Assembly: GCA_903823545.1 (NCBI GenBank) | Contig: CAIJTL010001675.1 | Location: 1-7,712, forward strand | DNA: 7,712 nucleotides | Origin: an uncultured Planctomycetaceae bacterium | GTDB taxonomy: Bacteria > Planctomycetota > Planctomycetia > Planctomycetales > Planctomycetaceae | Direction of reading: 5' to 3' | Part shown: in pieces, positions 1-7,530 of the stretch | Layout of the letters: every line of letters begins with the position of its first letter | Numbering within the stretch: position 1 is the first letter of the stretch | Made by a program: the position numbers and the translations under genes | Notes under the pieces: model-generated | Databases searched by the model: none | What the model saw: only the letters and a program-made list of their open reading frames with translations | What the model was told of the DNA's origin: nothing

Positions 1-538
1 CGATTTCGACGGGTAATTCTCGGCGTTCCAGAATCTCTTCTCGGTCAGTTCCACTGAACCGCACTCGAATCTCGCGAGCTGAATTACCGGACTTTGTCGG
101 CTTCTGCCACCAATCACGGTAGACGACGACCGCGACCCAAACTTTCACATCGCTTGTCTGCCGAACTTCTGTTACTTGGCTTTTGATCTGCTGAATAACA
201 TCGGTCAGGCAATCCTTAAGACTCTGAATGTCTTGAGTCATCGAATTGGTGGCATCGAGAACGAAGGCCAATTGAATGTTTTTCCGCAGACGCGGGAACT
301 GCCAAAGCGATTGCTGAACCAAACCTTTTGCGCCAGGTGTGCTCGTTCCGGGAAATGGCTTTACTTTCTGAGTCCCTGGCTTCAACGCATTTCCCAGCGC
401 GTCCCCTATCGCGGTTTGTGTTTCTGCCTTCGTCGTCTCTTTTTCGTCAGCAGTTGAGGAGGTGACATTTCCTCCGACGATCCACCACAAACTGGCAGAT
501 AATCCAATAATTGTTCCCAGCCGAACCCATTGAGCCAT
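1..538 (-). CDS. VWA-domain protein, exported or membrane-anchored (3' end cut by window edge)
   Basis: Reading the minus strand from the ATG at 538 gives an open frame of 179 codons that leaves the window at the left edge without a stop, so the C-terminus is missing. Residues 1-23 have a basic n-region (Arg6) and a hydrophobic stretch (LGTIIGLSASLWWIVGG), a signal peptide or anchor. A Lys/Thr/Pro-rich linker follows (about 25-80). Residues 88-140 look like the start of a von Willebrand A domain: beta strand IQLAFVLDATNSM with the MIDAS motif D95-x-T97-x-S99, an amphipathic helix, then strand VKVWVAVVVYRD. The D-x-T-x-S-M form and the YRD ending resemble VWA proteins I know from planctomycetes. 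VWA domains usually bind a divalent metal and mediate protein-protein contacts. The start at 538 has GAAGGA 9 nt upstream and gives a sensible signal peptide; an in-frame ATG at 763 is the alternative. The gene follows the caspase-like gene on the same strand and is probably co-transcribed. The specific partner and function are unknown. Confidence 0.8.
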   Translation of the reverse strand, partial: MAQWVRLGTIIGLSASLWWIVGGNVTSSTADEKETTKAETQTAIGDALGNALKPGTQKVKPFPGTSTPGAKGLVQQSLWQFPRLRKNIQLAFVLDATNSMTQDIQSLKDCLTDVIQQIKSQVTEVRQTSDVKVWVAVVVYRDWWQKPTKSGNSAREIRVRFSGTDREEILERRELPVEI

Positions 539-763
539 GATCCAAATTCCTTCAATCAAGGAGCCAAGCGTGGCGATCCATTGGGAGAGAATGCTATCTC
601 CGCCTTTGAGGGCAAGCCAGACGCATCTGTCTTCGGAGAATGATCGTCGTCGGTGGCGAAAAGTTGCGAGCAAATTGAAGACGCAAGCAAATCGGAGAAA
701 CAATGAAAAACTCTTGCTAGAGAGAAACACGACCAATTGAAGTCTTTTGTCGTTAGGTGCCAT
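539..763 (-). other. Open in-frame extension or spacer between caspase-like and VWA genes
   Basis: This stretch separates the caspase-like gene (stop codon 768-766) from the preferred VWA start at 538. The VWA frame stays open through all 75 codons back to an ATG at 763-761, only 2 nt after the caspase stop (TGA-TC-ATG), a spacing typical of translational coupling. The predicted extension is rich in Phe, Arg, Leu and Ser with a hydrophobic patch at the front and a run of Arg/His (RHRRR). It resembles no domain I recognise. No Shine-Dalgarno precedes 763, whereas 538 has GAAGGA and is followed by a clean signal peptide. I read this mainly as untranslated spacer, but a longer protein cannot be excluded. 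I see no promoter or convincing terminator in it. Confidence 0.4.
548..553 (-). promoter_or_regulatory. Probable ribosome binding site of the VWA gene
   Basis: On the minus strand GAAGGA lies 9 nt before the ATG at 538. The match to the anti-Shine-Dalgarno is moderate, but it supports the start at 538 over the in-frame ATG at 763, which has no purine-rich element in front. Confidence 0.45.
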
Positions 764-765
764 GA

Positions 766-3700
766 TCAACGGCTAACCGGAACGCGCAGCCGGATTTTTT
801 GGCGAGGAAACGCCAACGACGGTAAGAGATCAGGTTGTTGCATAACCTCTGTCGTCGCCGCCACGTTCTTGGTTAATAGTTTGAGCGTGGGAACGCGCCG
901 AGTGGCATGAAGCCCTAATTCTTCGACCGATAAGAACCCGTCGCCATTCCGATCAATTTGAGGACGATAGACGATCGATTTCATCTGCTGAGAGGCGGTC
1001 TCGGCCCCTGTTAGCTCCTGACCAGTCAGTGCCTCGACCAAGGAGGCCGTGAAGAGGCTCATTCCGAACCATCGTTCGGCAATTCGATGCATGTGCTGTG
1101 TTTCAAATGACTGCTGCTGAGGTTTGCACGAGACCAAGATCTCTGGACCAAGCCCAAATCCATTCAACCCACGCAACGAATCTCCCGTCAGCGAACTTCC
1201 TGAATGGCAAGCATCCAACAGCACTAGTGAGGGAGACTTCAGCCGCCAGAGTCGTTCCGCAAAGAGCTCACGATCGGATACTGCATTTTCAAGATTGGGT
1301 GACGTGTCGTGAGCCACTAGGTGTGCTCCGTCCGGCTCACCGAATCCATGGCACGAAATCGATACGCACACGAAATCATTAGGGGCGGCGATTTCACGAA
1401 GTTCATCAAGGGATTTCAAAATCTCGCTGTGCGTCGGGACGGCGACTTGGTTTTCATCAATTGTGAGTCCCTCTGGAACCTTTGAGACCAGATATCGAAA
1501 TGTGCCGATTTCCAGTCCTGACGCGCGAGCCCGTTCAGCCAGCGAGTACCCCAATAAGCAGACATCGTTCGCTGCGAATTGCAATGGCTTGAGTGACTCC
1601 CGGCTTTGACCGAAGTCAGCGGCATGCTTCAAGTCCGTAACACCAATCCCCAGGAAGTGAATCTTCGGGATCGCCGTTCCAGCAACGGTGATTGTCCGAA
1701 TGGCTCGATTAACGAGCTTCAGCGGCGGGCTGCCGGATCGACCTTCCGAGCTGCTACGAACAATGGCGATCAGCATATTTTGATCACCGATTCGGAGCAG
1801 CGATTTTTCCACACGCCATGAAAACTTAGACGCGGCTCCAGTTACGTTTGACTGCAATTGAGTTTTCTGAACTAAGTATCCATTACACCACAATTCCAAT
1901 TGCTGCGGTGTTTCACGACCGGAAGGTTGCACGCACAAGTCCACCTCGAAGTCAGTCGGTCGAGCGAGTTCAGTAATCGCTTGCTTTTGCCCGCTGATTT
2001 CAGCGTGAATCTTTTGAATCTCGACCACAGTCGGCAATTCAAATGACGACGAACGAACCGCAGGTCTCTGCTCTTTCCAAGACGTTTGCACGATCGGGAC
2101 AACGTTGTCATACGATTCGCGAAATAAATCGAGCGGGAAGAATGCGACTCGATTGTCTTTGCCTCGTCCCATGTTGACATGCCAACCAAACCGTCGCATC
2201 GCTTCATCACTACTCGCTCCAAAGAGCTGCGATGGTGTGACCATAACCCATTGGCCATCCAGCATTGGATACAAAGTCCACAACGGCTCGTGGAACAATC
2301 CGGCAATCAACCAGCCCGGTCGACCACGCATTTGAAAACGCGCTTCCAAACCAGGCGGTACTGCTTTCAACGCTCCCGCCCACTTGTCTTGAGGCACGAA
2401 CCATTCTGATTCTGGACGACCAGGGCGAGGAAGTTGAACCTTTTCCAATTCATCATTCGGTTGCAGGCCAGCAAAGTACGTCGGTAATCCCAATACGACT
2501 TGATCGACTTGAACCCCACTTGCCTCACGTCGTAGTGTGAGACCAAGCTCGCGAGTGCCATCATAGGGTTGCTCAATTCCGCTCAATGACCACAAGCAGA
2601 TTGAACCGTCTTCTGAACCCGTAACTAGGTATGCGCCATCTTCAGAAACGCTAATTCCACTCAGCCGACCAGTGTGCCCATAGAAGCAACGCACCAAAGC
2701 CTGTTCCTGCAGCCGAGGCGAATTCTGCGAAAGTTGCCGCAGTCGAGCCAAATCCCAGATCAAGATGCCGGCTCGATAACCAATCGCCATGTACTCTTTC
2801 TTTTGCCGTGTGAAACGATGAGCCAGCCATATGTCGCGACTGAACCAGTCAAGATGTGGAAACGGGCCGGCGTCTTCCAGCTTGGCTGCCTGACTCGTCA
2901 GCCAAAAGCGATCGTTTTCGAGACGGAGTCCCCACGCTTGGACTTCCTCGCTCGATGAAGGCTCATCCGCACTGTTGCCACTGACTGAGATCGCTTGGTC
3001 CTTCAGTGTGTCGGGCAAAGAGAGTGTCGCGCGCGAATTATTACTCCACGAAAAGCGGACGACATCGGGTACCGTGGACTGCGGCTTGGTCCGAGCCAAG
3101 CTGACGCGACGAATCGGTGACAGGCTCGCTTGAACCGCCTCTCGATCCGGAGTCACGGCTACGAGGGCTCCATCAGTGACACGCCACAATCGGACCTCTG
3201 GTATCGGCTGTTGTCCGAATTGACCAAGTGTTGGACGAGTTTGTTCTCCCGCAGCCGCCACAAAGCGTCCATCCGAAGAAACTGCGAGCGCAGTCACCGG
3301 GCCGTCAAACTGTGGCTCTTGAAGTCTCGCTAGGAGCGGCCTTTCCGGGTCAACAGGACTGACGTCAATAATCCTTCGAACTTTACCGAATTCCGGGCGA
3401 GCGGGGTCAAAATTGATGCTGCTCTTTAATGCGACAGTGATTCCATGGGATGCCGCGAATAAACTCGTTCCGGCAAACGCCATTATTCTCGGGCGATCCT
3501 TCGAGTCTGCCTGAAATTCAAGCTCCCAGTGTGGGCTCGCCCGCAAGTCAAGATCCGTCGTTTGCCATTCATTCATCGCATCGCGAAGAGCTAGCTGCTG
3601 CACGGGAGAAGTCGTGACAATGCGAGATCGTTCGGGAGCGACTTCCCACGTGTTGACGTTTCGTCCGTTGCTGCGAGTTGCCAGGGTCACTGTTCGCGAA

Positions 3701-4614
3701 GTGCGATTTCGTAAAAGTAAACGCACAACTGCGGCATCGGTTTTTTCCGAGGAACTCCCGTCAAGCGGTACCAGGCCGTTGCTCTGAGTGGCCACGATAC
3801 AACGACTGTCGTCCGTCCATTCGAGCCCCACAACTGGAGATGGCATTTGAAAATCCACAGGGGCATCTGCTCGAAACGGTTCTGTTTCGCGAATCACCCA
3901 TTGTCGGACCCGCTTGCTCGCCCGGTCAGCAGCCACGAGTGCTCGCCCATTCGGAGAAACGCGGAGAAAAGGAACGTCATTAAATCCTGTTTCTAAGGAG
4001 CCGCATGGAGACTCGTTTTGAGCTTGATTCCAAATGACGACTAATGCTTGATTGGGGTCCGCACTGCCACAGCCAACGGCGAAGAGTTTTGACGGTTCTG
4101 GCCAAAAAAACTCGAGACTGTAGACACCGTTTTGAATCGACGGCAACTGGGTACTGTGAAATGTGGCCACCGAGTCTTCCCGGTCCAGTGACCGAACTTG
4201 CACATCAGCCGGAATGACTCCAAATCCGCCAAACGCTAAGAACGAAGAGCCACCCATCAATGAAGGCTTAGTGGCCATCGACGAAATCATGCCACGAAAA
4301 CCACGGTCGATTGGCCAACGAATCCTCGGTAGCGGGTCCAAACGGATCGTCTTTGAGCTTTCATCATCTCTCACTTGCCATTGCCAAATAACTTTTCCTT
4401 CCCCACCCGCGAAAAGCCGCATCCCCTTTGCCCCGTCCTTCACGAATTGCAACGCGTAAACATTCGAGTTCGGGGATTCAGAATCGACCAGCAGAATTGG
4501 CTGGTTGGCCTCTCGGCGATCGGTTGCCGGTGACGGAGATGATTGAGCAGCTAGAATTTCGGTCATCAGCCCGCAGATCACGGTGGCTATCAAAAAGTGT
4601 GCTCGTTGAGTCAT
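766..4614 (-). CDS. Secreted WD40-like/caspase-like (peptidase C14) protease with EF-hand loop
   Basis: This is a 1282-residue predicted exported cysteine protease of the caspase/metacaspase (C14) superfamily, with a signal peptide at about 1-23 (hydrophobic core FLIATVICGLM). Propeller-like blades are clearest at about 52-81, 216-241, 438-485 (SSDGRFVAAAG...VRLWRV) and 645-679 (GHTGRLSG...EDGSICLWS). Residues 699-727 look PDZ-like (YFAGLQPNDEL). Residues 777-836 carry a W-x-L/DG-x-WV/GWHVN segment that I know from other bacterial WD40-caspase proteins, followed by a beta-rich region to about 970. The caspase domain spans about 982-1246: AANDVCLL, catalytic His1089 in SISCHGFG and Cys1136 in LLDACHSG. 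Asp1134, two residues before the Cys, is the position that favours Arg/Lys at P1 in metacaspases. A canonical EF-hand loop follows at 1221-1232 (DRNGDGFLSVEE). The ATG at 4614 is preferred; an in-frame TTG at 4626 would add MKVA. It is divergent from the HEAT/barrel gene and upstream of the VWA gene. Substrate and trigger are not visible. Confidence 0.9.
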   Translation of the reverse strand: MTQRAHFLIATVICGLMTEILAAQSSPSPATDRREANQPILLVDSESPNSNVYALQFVKDGAKGMRLFAGGEGKVIWQWQVRDDESSKTIRLDPLPRIRWPIDRGFRGMISSMATKPSLMGGSSFLAFGGFGVIPADVQVRSLDREDSVATFHSTQLPSIQNGVYSLEFFWPEPSKLFAVGCGSADPNQALVVIWNQAQNESPCGSLETGFNDVPFLRVSPNGRALVAADRASKRVRQWVIRETEPFRADAPVDFQMPSPVVGLEWTDDSRCIVATQSNGLVPLDGSSSEKTDAAVVRLLLRNRTSRTVTLATRSNGRNVNTWEVAPERSRIVTTSPVQQLALRDAMNEWQTTDLDLRASPHWELEFQADSKDRPRIMAFAGTSLFAASHGITVALKSSINFDPARPEFGKVRRIIDVSPVDPERPLLARLQEPQFDGPVTALAVSSDGRFVAAAGEQTRPTLGQFGQQPIPEVRLWRVTDGALVAVTPDREAVQASLSPIRRVSLARTKPQSTVPDVVRFSWSNNSRATLSLPDTLKDQAISVSGNSADEPSSSEEVQAWGLRLENDRFWLTSQAAKLEDAGPFPHLDWFSRDIWLAHRFTRQKKEYMAIGYRAGILIWDLARLRQLSQNSPRLQEQALVRCFYGHTGRLSGISVSEDGAYLVTGSEDGSICLWSLSGIEQPYDGTRELGLTLRREASGVQVDQVVLGLPTYFAGLQPNDELEKVQLPRPGRPESEWFVPQDKWAGALKAVPPGLEARFQMRGRPGWLIAGLFHEPLWTLYPMLDGQWVMVTPSQLFGASSDEAMRRFGWHVNMGRGKDNRVAFFPLDLFRESYDNVVPIVQTSWKEQRPAVRSSSFELPTVVEIQKIHAEISGQKQAITELARPTDFEVDLCVQPSGRETPQQLELWCNGYLVQKTQLQSNVTGAASKFSWRVEKSLLRIGDQNMLIAIVRSSSEGRSGSPPLKLVNRAIRTITVAGTAIPKIHFLGIGVTDLKHAADFGQSRESLKPLQFAANDVCLLGYSLAERARASGLEIGTFRYLVSKVPEGLTIDENQVAVPTHSEILKSLDELREIAAPNDFVCVSISCHGFGEPDGAHLVAHDTSPNLENAVSDRELFAERLWRLKSPSLVLLDACHSGSSLTGDSLRGLNGFGLGPEILVSCKPQQQSFETQHMHRIAERWFGMSLFTASLVEALTGQELTGAETASQQMKSIVYRPQIDRNGDGFLSVEELGLHATRRVPTLKLLTKNVAATTEVMQQPDLLPSLAFPRQKIRLRVPVSR

Positions 4615-4829
4615 GGCAACTTTCAAGTAATTCCAGTTAAAGCCTCGGTCATGCCATCAACCGTCAAAATGGCAAGATATTCCGGCTTTGACTGATTGGA
4701 CTTTGGAATGTCTCGACCTACAACCGTCATGCAATGCACTGTCGCCTTGGCATATCCGATACAGACAGCACAAGGATTAAATGCGAATTCGCCGCAGCCA
4801 CGCGCTCGGTCGAAGTCAGGGACGATTGT
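4615..4829. promoter_or_regulatory. Divergent intergenic region, presumed back-to-back promoters
   Basis: About 215 bp lie between the divergent starts at 4614 (minus) and 4830 (plus), so promoters for both transcription units should be here. On the minus strand TTGACG (about 4666-4671) could act as a -35 box, but no good -10 sits at standard spacing. On the plus strand TTGGCA (4747-4752) likewise lacks a partner. I found no clear operator palindrome, riboswitch or RNA gene. The plus-strand frame is open from an ATG at 4734, but that would bury the signal peptide, so I treat the stretch as non-coding. The promoter role rests on position rather than on motifs. Confidence 0.4.
4818..4822 (+). 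promoter_or_regulatory. Ribosome binding site deciding the start at 4830
   Basis: AGGGA lies 7 nt before the ATG at 4830, optimal Shine-Dalgarno spacing. Together with the signal peptide that begins at this codon, it selects 4830 over the in-frame upstream ATG at 4734. Confidence 0.65.
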
Positions 4830-6683
4830 ATGCGAACGAAACCATCCCTTCGATTGTGGCTCAGTACTGCAATTCTCTTGTCGTTTGTCCACACGACCAT
4901 GGCATTCGAATTGCCCGATCCTCATCTGCATCATGGGACCGACAAGCAAGATCGTAACGACATCGCAGCGGTACGATATTTGGGGACCGTGGACTGCTAT
5001 TGGTATCCGGAATCGCAACAAGTTTTGTTGCAAACAATGCAAGCTGATCCCCGTGAGCCTGTTCGCTACGCCGCCGCACAAGCCCTTTTTGATCAGCTTC
5101 AACGAGGACGGAAGCCGCTGAAGCCGCTCAACGGCAAACGAGAATTTCCAGATCCATTCATCCTGAAGCAAATCGCTTGCGTCGCCACTTTTCACGAACC
5201 GTTCTCCACCGAGCAGCTTACTGAGATGTACGCCGAGCGAAAAATGGAACGGGACATCAAGAAGCATCCGGAACGTGGCGACGTCCAGTGTGGTTGCTCC
5301 GCCGACAAGGCAATTCCGGTTCTGGGTTGGGTCGCCAGCGGCAAGGATGAATGTGAGTGTTTCAATGAGCCGTCGGAACGAGTTCGCAAAATTGCGGGCG
5401 AGGCACTGGCGCTCCTGAAAGATGAAGTCGATCTGTTATTAGCACAGAAAACGCAAACTCCAGAGCCGACGCCCGAAAACCCAAACCCGATGCCTTCGCC
5501 TTCGGCGGATGACCTGCGGCAAAGTTTGCAGAATACCCCATCGTTCGAAGTACGCGGTTCTTACTTGCAGCGAAACAACGTAATCTTGGGCCGTGCGGAT
5601 ACCGCAAACCGATTCAACTTCATGGACAATATGGGTGCCTCGCCGAGGTCACGTGTCTTCGGGGCTTATCAGTTTGCACAATCTCAAAACAACGCCGTGT
5701 TTGGCTCATCAGACCTCAGTGAGTTGTTTGACAATCTGGCGACGTCGAATGGCCAGGCACAGTTCATCAACTTCACCGGCTTCGGCAGCGGCCTCGCTGG
5801 GCAGCCGATGGTGAATCCAGACGGCAGCAAGATGAGCGCCGACCAACTCAAAGACCTCTTTACCGCCGCCAACTCCGGAACTGGTACCACGACCGATTAT
5901 CTCGAATTCCCAGACTCCAACTTGTATCGCTTTGGCTTTGAGTACGCGTTGACGCCTGACTTCAGTTTCGCCCTGCAAGGCCAATACGTTGCTCCCATCG
6001 GCGGCGGAGAACAACCCGCGGACTTCACGAACCCGCTGATTCAACTGAAGCACGTTTTCTATCGAAGTGACATGACCATCGTGTCGGGCATCGTGGCGAT
6101 CTCGCCGGAAATCAAGCACCGTCGTGCCGCGATCCAAGAAAAAACCTCACGTATCAATCCAGGCTTCCTGTTCCTGCACCAATTCGCCGACGATGACCGC
6201 TGGATGCTCCAAGGTGGTACCGGCTTCAGTATCCCAACACGACCAGATCAGATCACGACCTGGGACTACGGCTTGTCGATTGGTCGCTTCGTCTATCGCC
6301 ACGAAAGTTTGGTGACCGGCGAGCCATCCGATAAGTTTTTGTTGGGGATCATCCCACAGTTTGAAGTCTTGGGAAAAGAAATCATTGGCGATAACGGTGT
6401 CCGCGGTGCGTTCGGTTTGAATAGCAGTCCGCCACAAACGGCACCCGGCACCACCAGCCCGGTCGATGGTTCGACGACGGTCTATTTGCCACAAGATCCC
6501 ACTCGTTCCTTTAGACAAGCAACCTTCATCTACGAAGAACCTCGGCACGTCGTGGACCTCACGGTCGGTGCCTCGTTCATCTTCCGAAAGCAAATGGCCT
6601 TTAACGCGGGCCTGTCTTTCCCCGTCACGGGTGGGAGCGCCAGAGCACTGGAGTTCCTTACGAGCTTCAACGTCGGATTCTGA
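4830..6683 (+). CDS. HEAT-repeat protein fused to a predicted outer-membrane beta-barrel
   Basis: A 617-residue exported protein. Residues 1-25 form a clear signal peptide (MRTKPSLRLW start, hydrophobic core LSTAILLSFV, cleavage near TMA/FE). Residues about 44-92 are HEAT-like helices (AAVRYLGTVD..., REPVRYAAAQALFDQL), and a second helix pair at about 180-202 contains ERVRKIAGEALALL. Between them lie two Cys-x-Cys motifs, CGC (154-156) and CEC (175-177). A proline-rich linker at about 209-226 leads to the C-terminal half (about 237-617), which has alternating aromatic/hydrophobic strands (YRFGFEYALTPDFSFALQGQY, DYGLSIGRFVY, HVVDLTVGASFIF) and ends in ...FLTSFNVGF. A terminal Phe after an amphipathic strand is typical of outer-membrane barrels inserted by the BAM machinery. 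PRSRVFGAYQF resembles a segment I associate with planctomycete barrel proteins. The natural reading is an outer-membrane protein with a periplasmic helical domain; whether it is a pore, scaffold or receptor is unknown. It is probably monocistronic, divergent from the caspase gene and convergent with the BatE-like gene. Confidence 0.8.
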   Translation: MRTKPSLRLWLSTAILLSFVHTTMAFELPDPHLHHGTDKQDRNDIAAVRYLGTVDCYWYPESQQVLLQTMQADPREPVRYAAAQALFDQLQRGRKPLKPLNGKREFPDPFILKQIACVATFHEPFSTEQLTEMYAERKMERDIKKHPERGDVQCGCSADKAIPVLGWVASGKDECECFNEPSERVRKIAGEALALLKDEVDLLLAQKTQTPEPTPENPNPMPSPSADDLRQSLQNTPSFEVRGSYLQRNNVILGRADTANRFNFMDNMGASPRSRVFGAYQFAQSQNNAVFGSSDLSELFDNLATSNGQAQFINFTGFGSGLAGQPMVNPDGSKMSADQLKDLFTAANSGTGTTTDYLEFPDSNLYRFGFEYALTPDFSFALQGQYVAPIGGGEQPADFTNPLIQLKHVFYRSDMTIVSGIVAISPEIKHRRAAIQEKTSRINPGFLFLHQFADDDRWMLQGGTGFSIPTRPDQITTWDYGLSIGRFVYRHESLVTGEPSDKFLLGIIPQFEVLGKEIIGDNGVRGAFGLNSSPPQTAPGTTSPVDGSTTVYLPQDPTRSFRQATFIYEEPRHVVDLTVGASFIFRKQMAFNAGLSFPVTGGSARALEFLTSFNVGF

Positions 6684-6719
6684 AATCTACTAACATCGTC
6701 GGTCGCTCTGAACTCATCT

Positions 6720-6742
6720 TGATCAACGGATCGTCTTGATCA
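6720..6742. terminator. Weak inverted repeat between convergent genes, doubtful terminator
   Basis: TGATCAA (6720-6726) and TTGATCA (6736-6742) form a perfect 7-bp stem with a 9-nt loop in the 56-bp gap between the convergent genes; the right arm contains the stop codon of the minus-strand gene. The stem is AT-rich and has no T-tract on either side, so an intrinsic terminator is unlikely, though it may contribute to bidirectional termination or be chance. Confidence 0.2.
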
Positions 6743-7507
6743 GCGGGCCACGTATTCGTTGCGAACCCAGCCGTCGCCGATGGAATCAAAATGGCCGAAG
6801 GTCCAATCGGGAGTTTCTGAAAGTACTTGGAATTCGGCCCCGTCACGAAGCGGTTGATCGAAAGCTGCTTCGTAGGAGTTCCCGGTCCCTTTGCGAGCCA
6901 TTGTTTCACCCGTGATGACCGCTCGGCGAGATCCCGTCGTCTCATTGAGGTTCATGTAGATGTCGCAGCCCATCGCGCAGGCGACTACGCCAAGCCCAAC
7001 TGTGATCCAGTGAATTCGTGGATTTCGTCTCACGACGGCAACTGTTGTCGTGGTTGCGGCCAGCGCGAGACAGAAGAAGCAGGCTTTGGTCTTCGCTGGA
7101 TACGACAGCCAATCGGTCCAGAACAAAACGTGGCTCCACAATGGGCGAGGTGGTTCGGGCAAGCGCCCCGGCGCAGCGGCGAGGGCTTGTTCGAGGTTGG
7201 CGGCCAGATACGGATCACGCGGCCGATACGGTTTGGCTTTGCGGTACGCCAAGATCGCTCGGCCGAATTCGCCCGCGCGGAAGTAGGCGTTGCCGAGGTT
7301 GTAGTAGACCGCTCCGCTCCGAAATCCGTCGGCGAGTATCGACTCCAACAACTTGGCCGATTCGCGATAGTCTTCGGGAGACTTGGCGGAATCAAAGACT
7401 TCGAGTGCTCGGACAAACGTACGTTCTCGCGCGCCGGGATCGGCGGCGACGGCGTGTGATGTCAGCAGCAGGCAGAGGAGGAGGCCGATCAAACTAACCC
7501 GAAGCAT
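6740..7507 (-). CDS. batE: BatE-like TPR/SH3 membrane protein
   Basis: A 255-residue protein with the order signal peptide, TPR, membrane segments, SH3, which matches BatE of the Bat (Bacteroides aerotolerance) clusters. Residues 1-21 are a signal peptide (core SLIGLLLCLLL, cleavage near AVA/AD). Residues 30-60 look like a helical pair, and 66-99 is a good TPR (AVYYNLGNAYFRAGEFGRAILAY). Trp-rich WSHVLFWTDWL (124-134) precedes two hydrophobic segments at about 141-158 and 166-184. Residues 195-255 resemble a bacterial SH3 domain (AVITGETMARKG..., ending GDGWVRNEYV). Bat proteins are usually encoded with moxR, DUF58 and VWA genes; none of those neighbours is visible here because the upstream side is beyond the window. 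The start at 7507 is chosen because it opens a classic signal peptide; an in-frame ATG at 7678 adds 57 residues that are merely a translation of the palindromic repeats. There is no clear Shine-Dalgarno. The symbol is tentative, since TPR/SH3 proteins outside Bat operons share this layout. Confidence 0.75.
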   Translation of the reverse strand: MLRVSLIGLLLCLLLTSHAVAADPGARERTFVRALEVFDSAKSPEDYRESAKLLESILADGFRSGAVYYNLGNAYFRAGEFGRAILAYRKAKPYRPRDPYLAANLEQALAAAPGRLPEPPRPLWSHVLFWTDWLSYPAKTKACFFCLALAATTTTVAVVRRNPRIHWITVGLGVVACAMGCDIYMNLNETTGSRRAVITGETMARKGTGNSYEAAFDQPLRDGAEFQVLSETPDWTFGHFDSIGDGWVRNEYVAR

Positions 7508-7530
7508 GAGTTTTGAAGCTGCGCTGTTTA

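Noticed and set aside
706..722. Possible terminator on the minus strand (CTCT/AGAG stem followed by five T)
   Set aside because: The stem has only 4 base pairs with little GC, and it lies between two genes that appear to be co-transcribed.
537..740. Plus-strand 67-codon frame between the VWA and protease genes
   Set aside because: It overlaps the start of the VWA gene antisense, is Arg/Asn/Lys-rich without a domain, and has no convincing ribosome binding site.
4734..4829. 32-residue extension of the HEAT/barrel protein from the ATG at 4734
   Set aside because: The ATG at 4830 has AGGGA at 7 nt and starts a typical signal peptide; the extension would bury it.
4623..5267. Minus-strand open frame of 214 codons opposite the start of the HEAT/barrel gene
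   Set aside because: It lies antisense to the signal peptide and HEAT region of a well-supported gene, has no recognisable domain or ribosome binding site, and its composition looks like an antisense translation.
6827..7459. Plus-strand open frame of 210 codons opposite the BatE-like gene
   Set aside because: The minus strand carries a clear signal peptide, TPR, TM and SH3 layout; the plus-strand product is Arg/Gly-rich with no domain.
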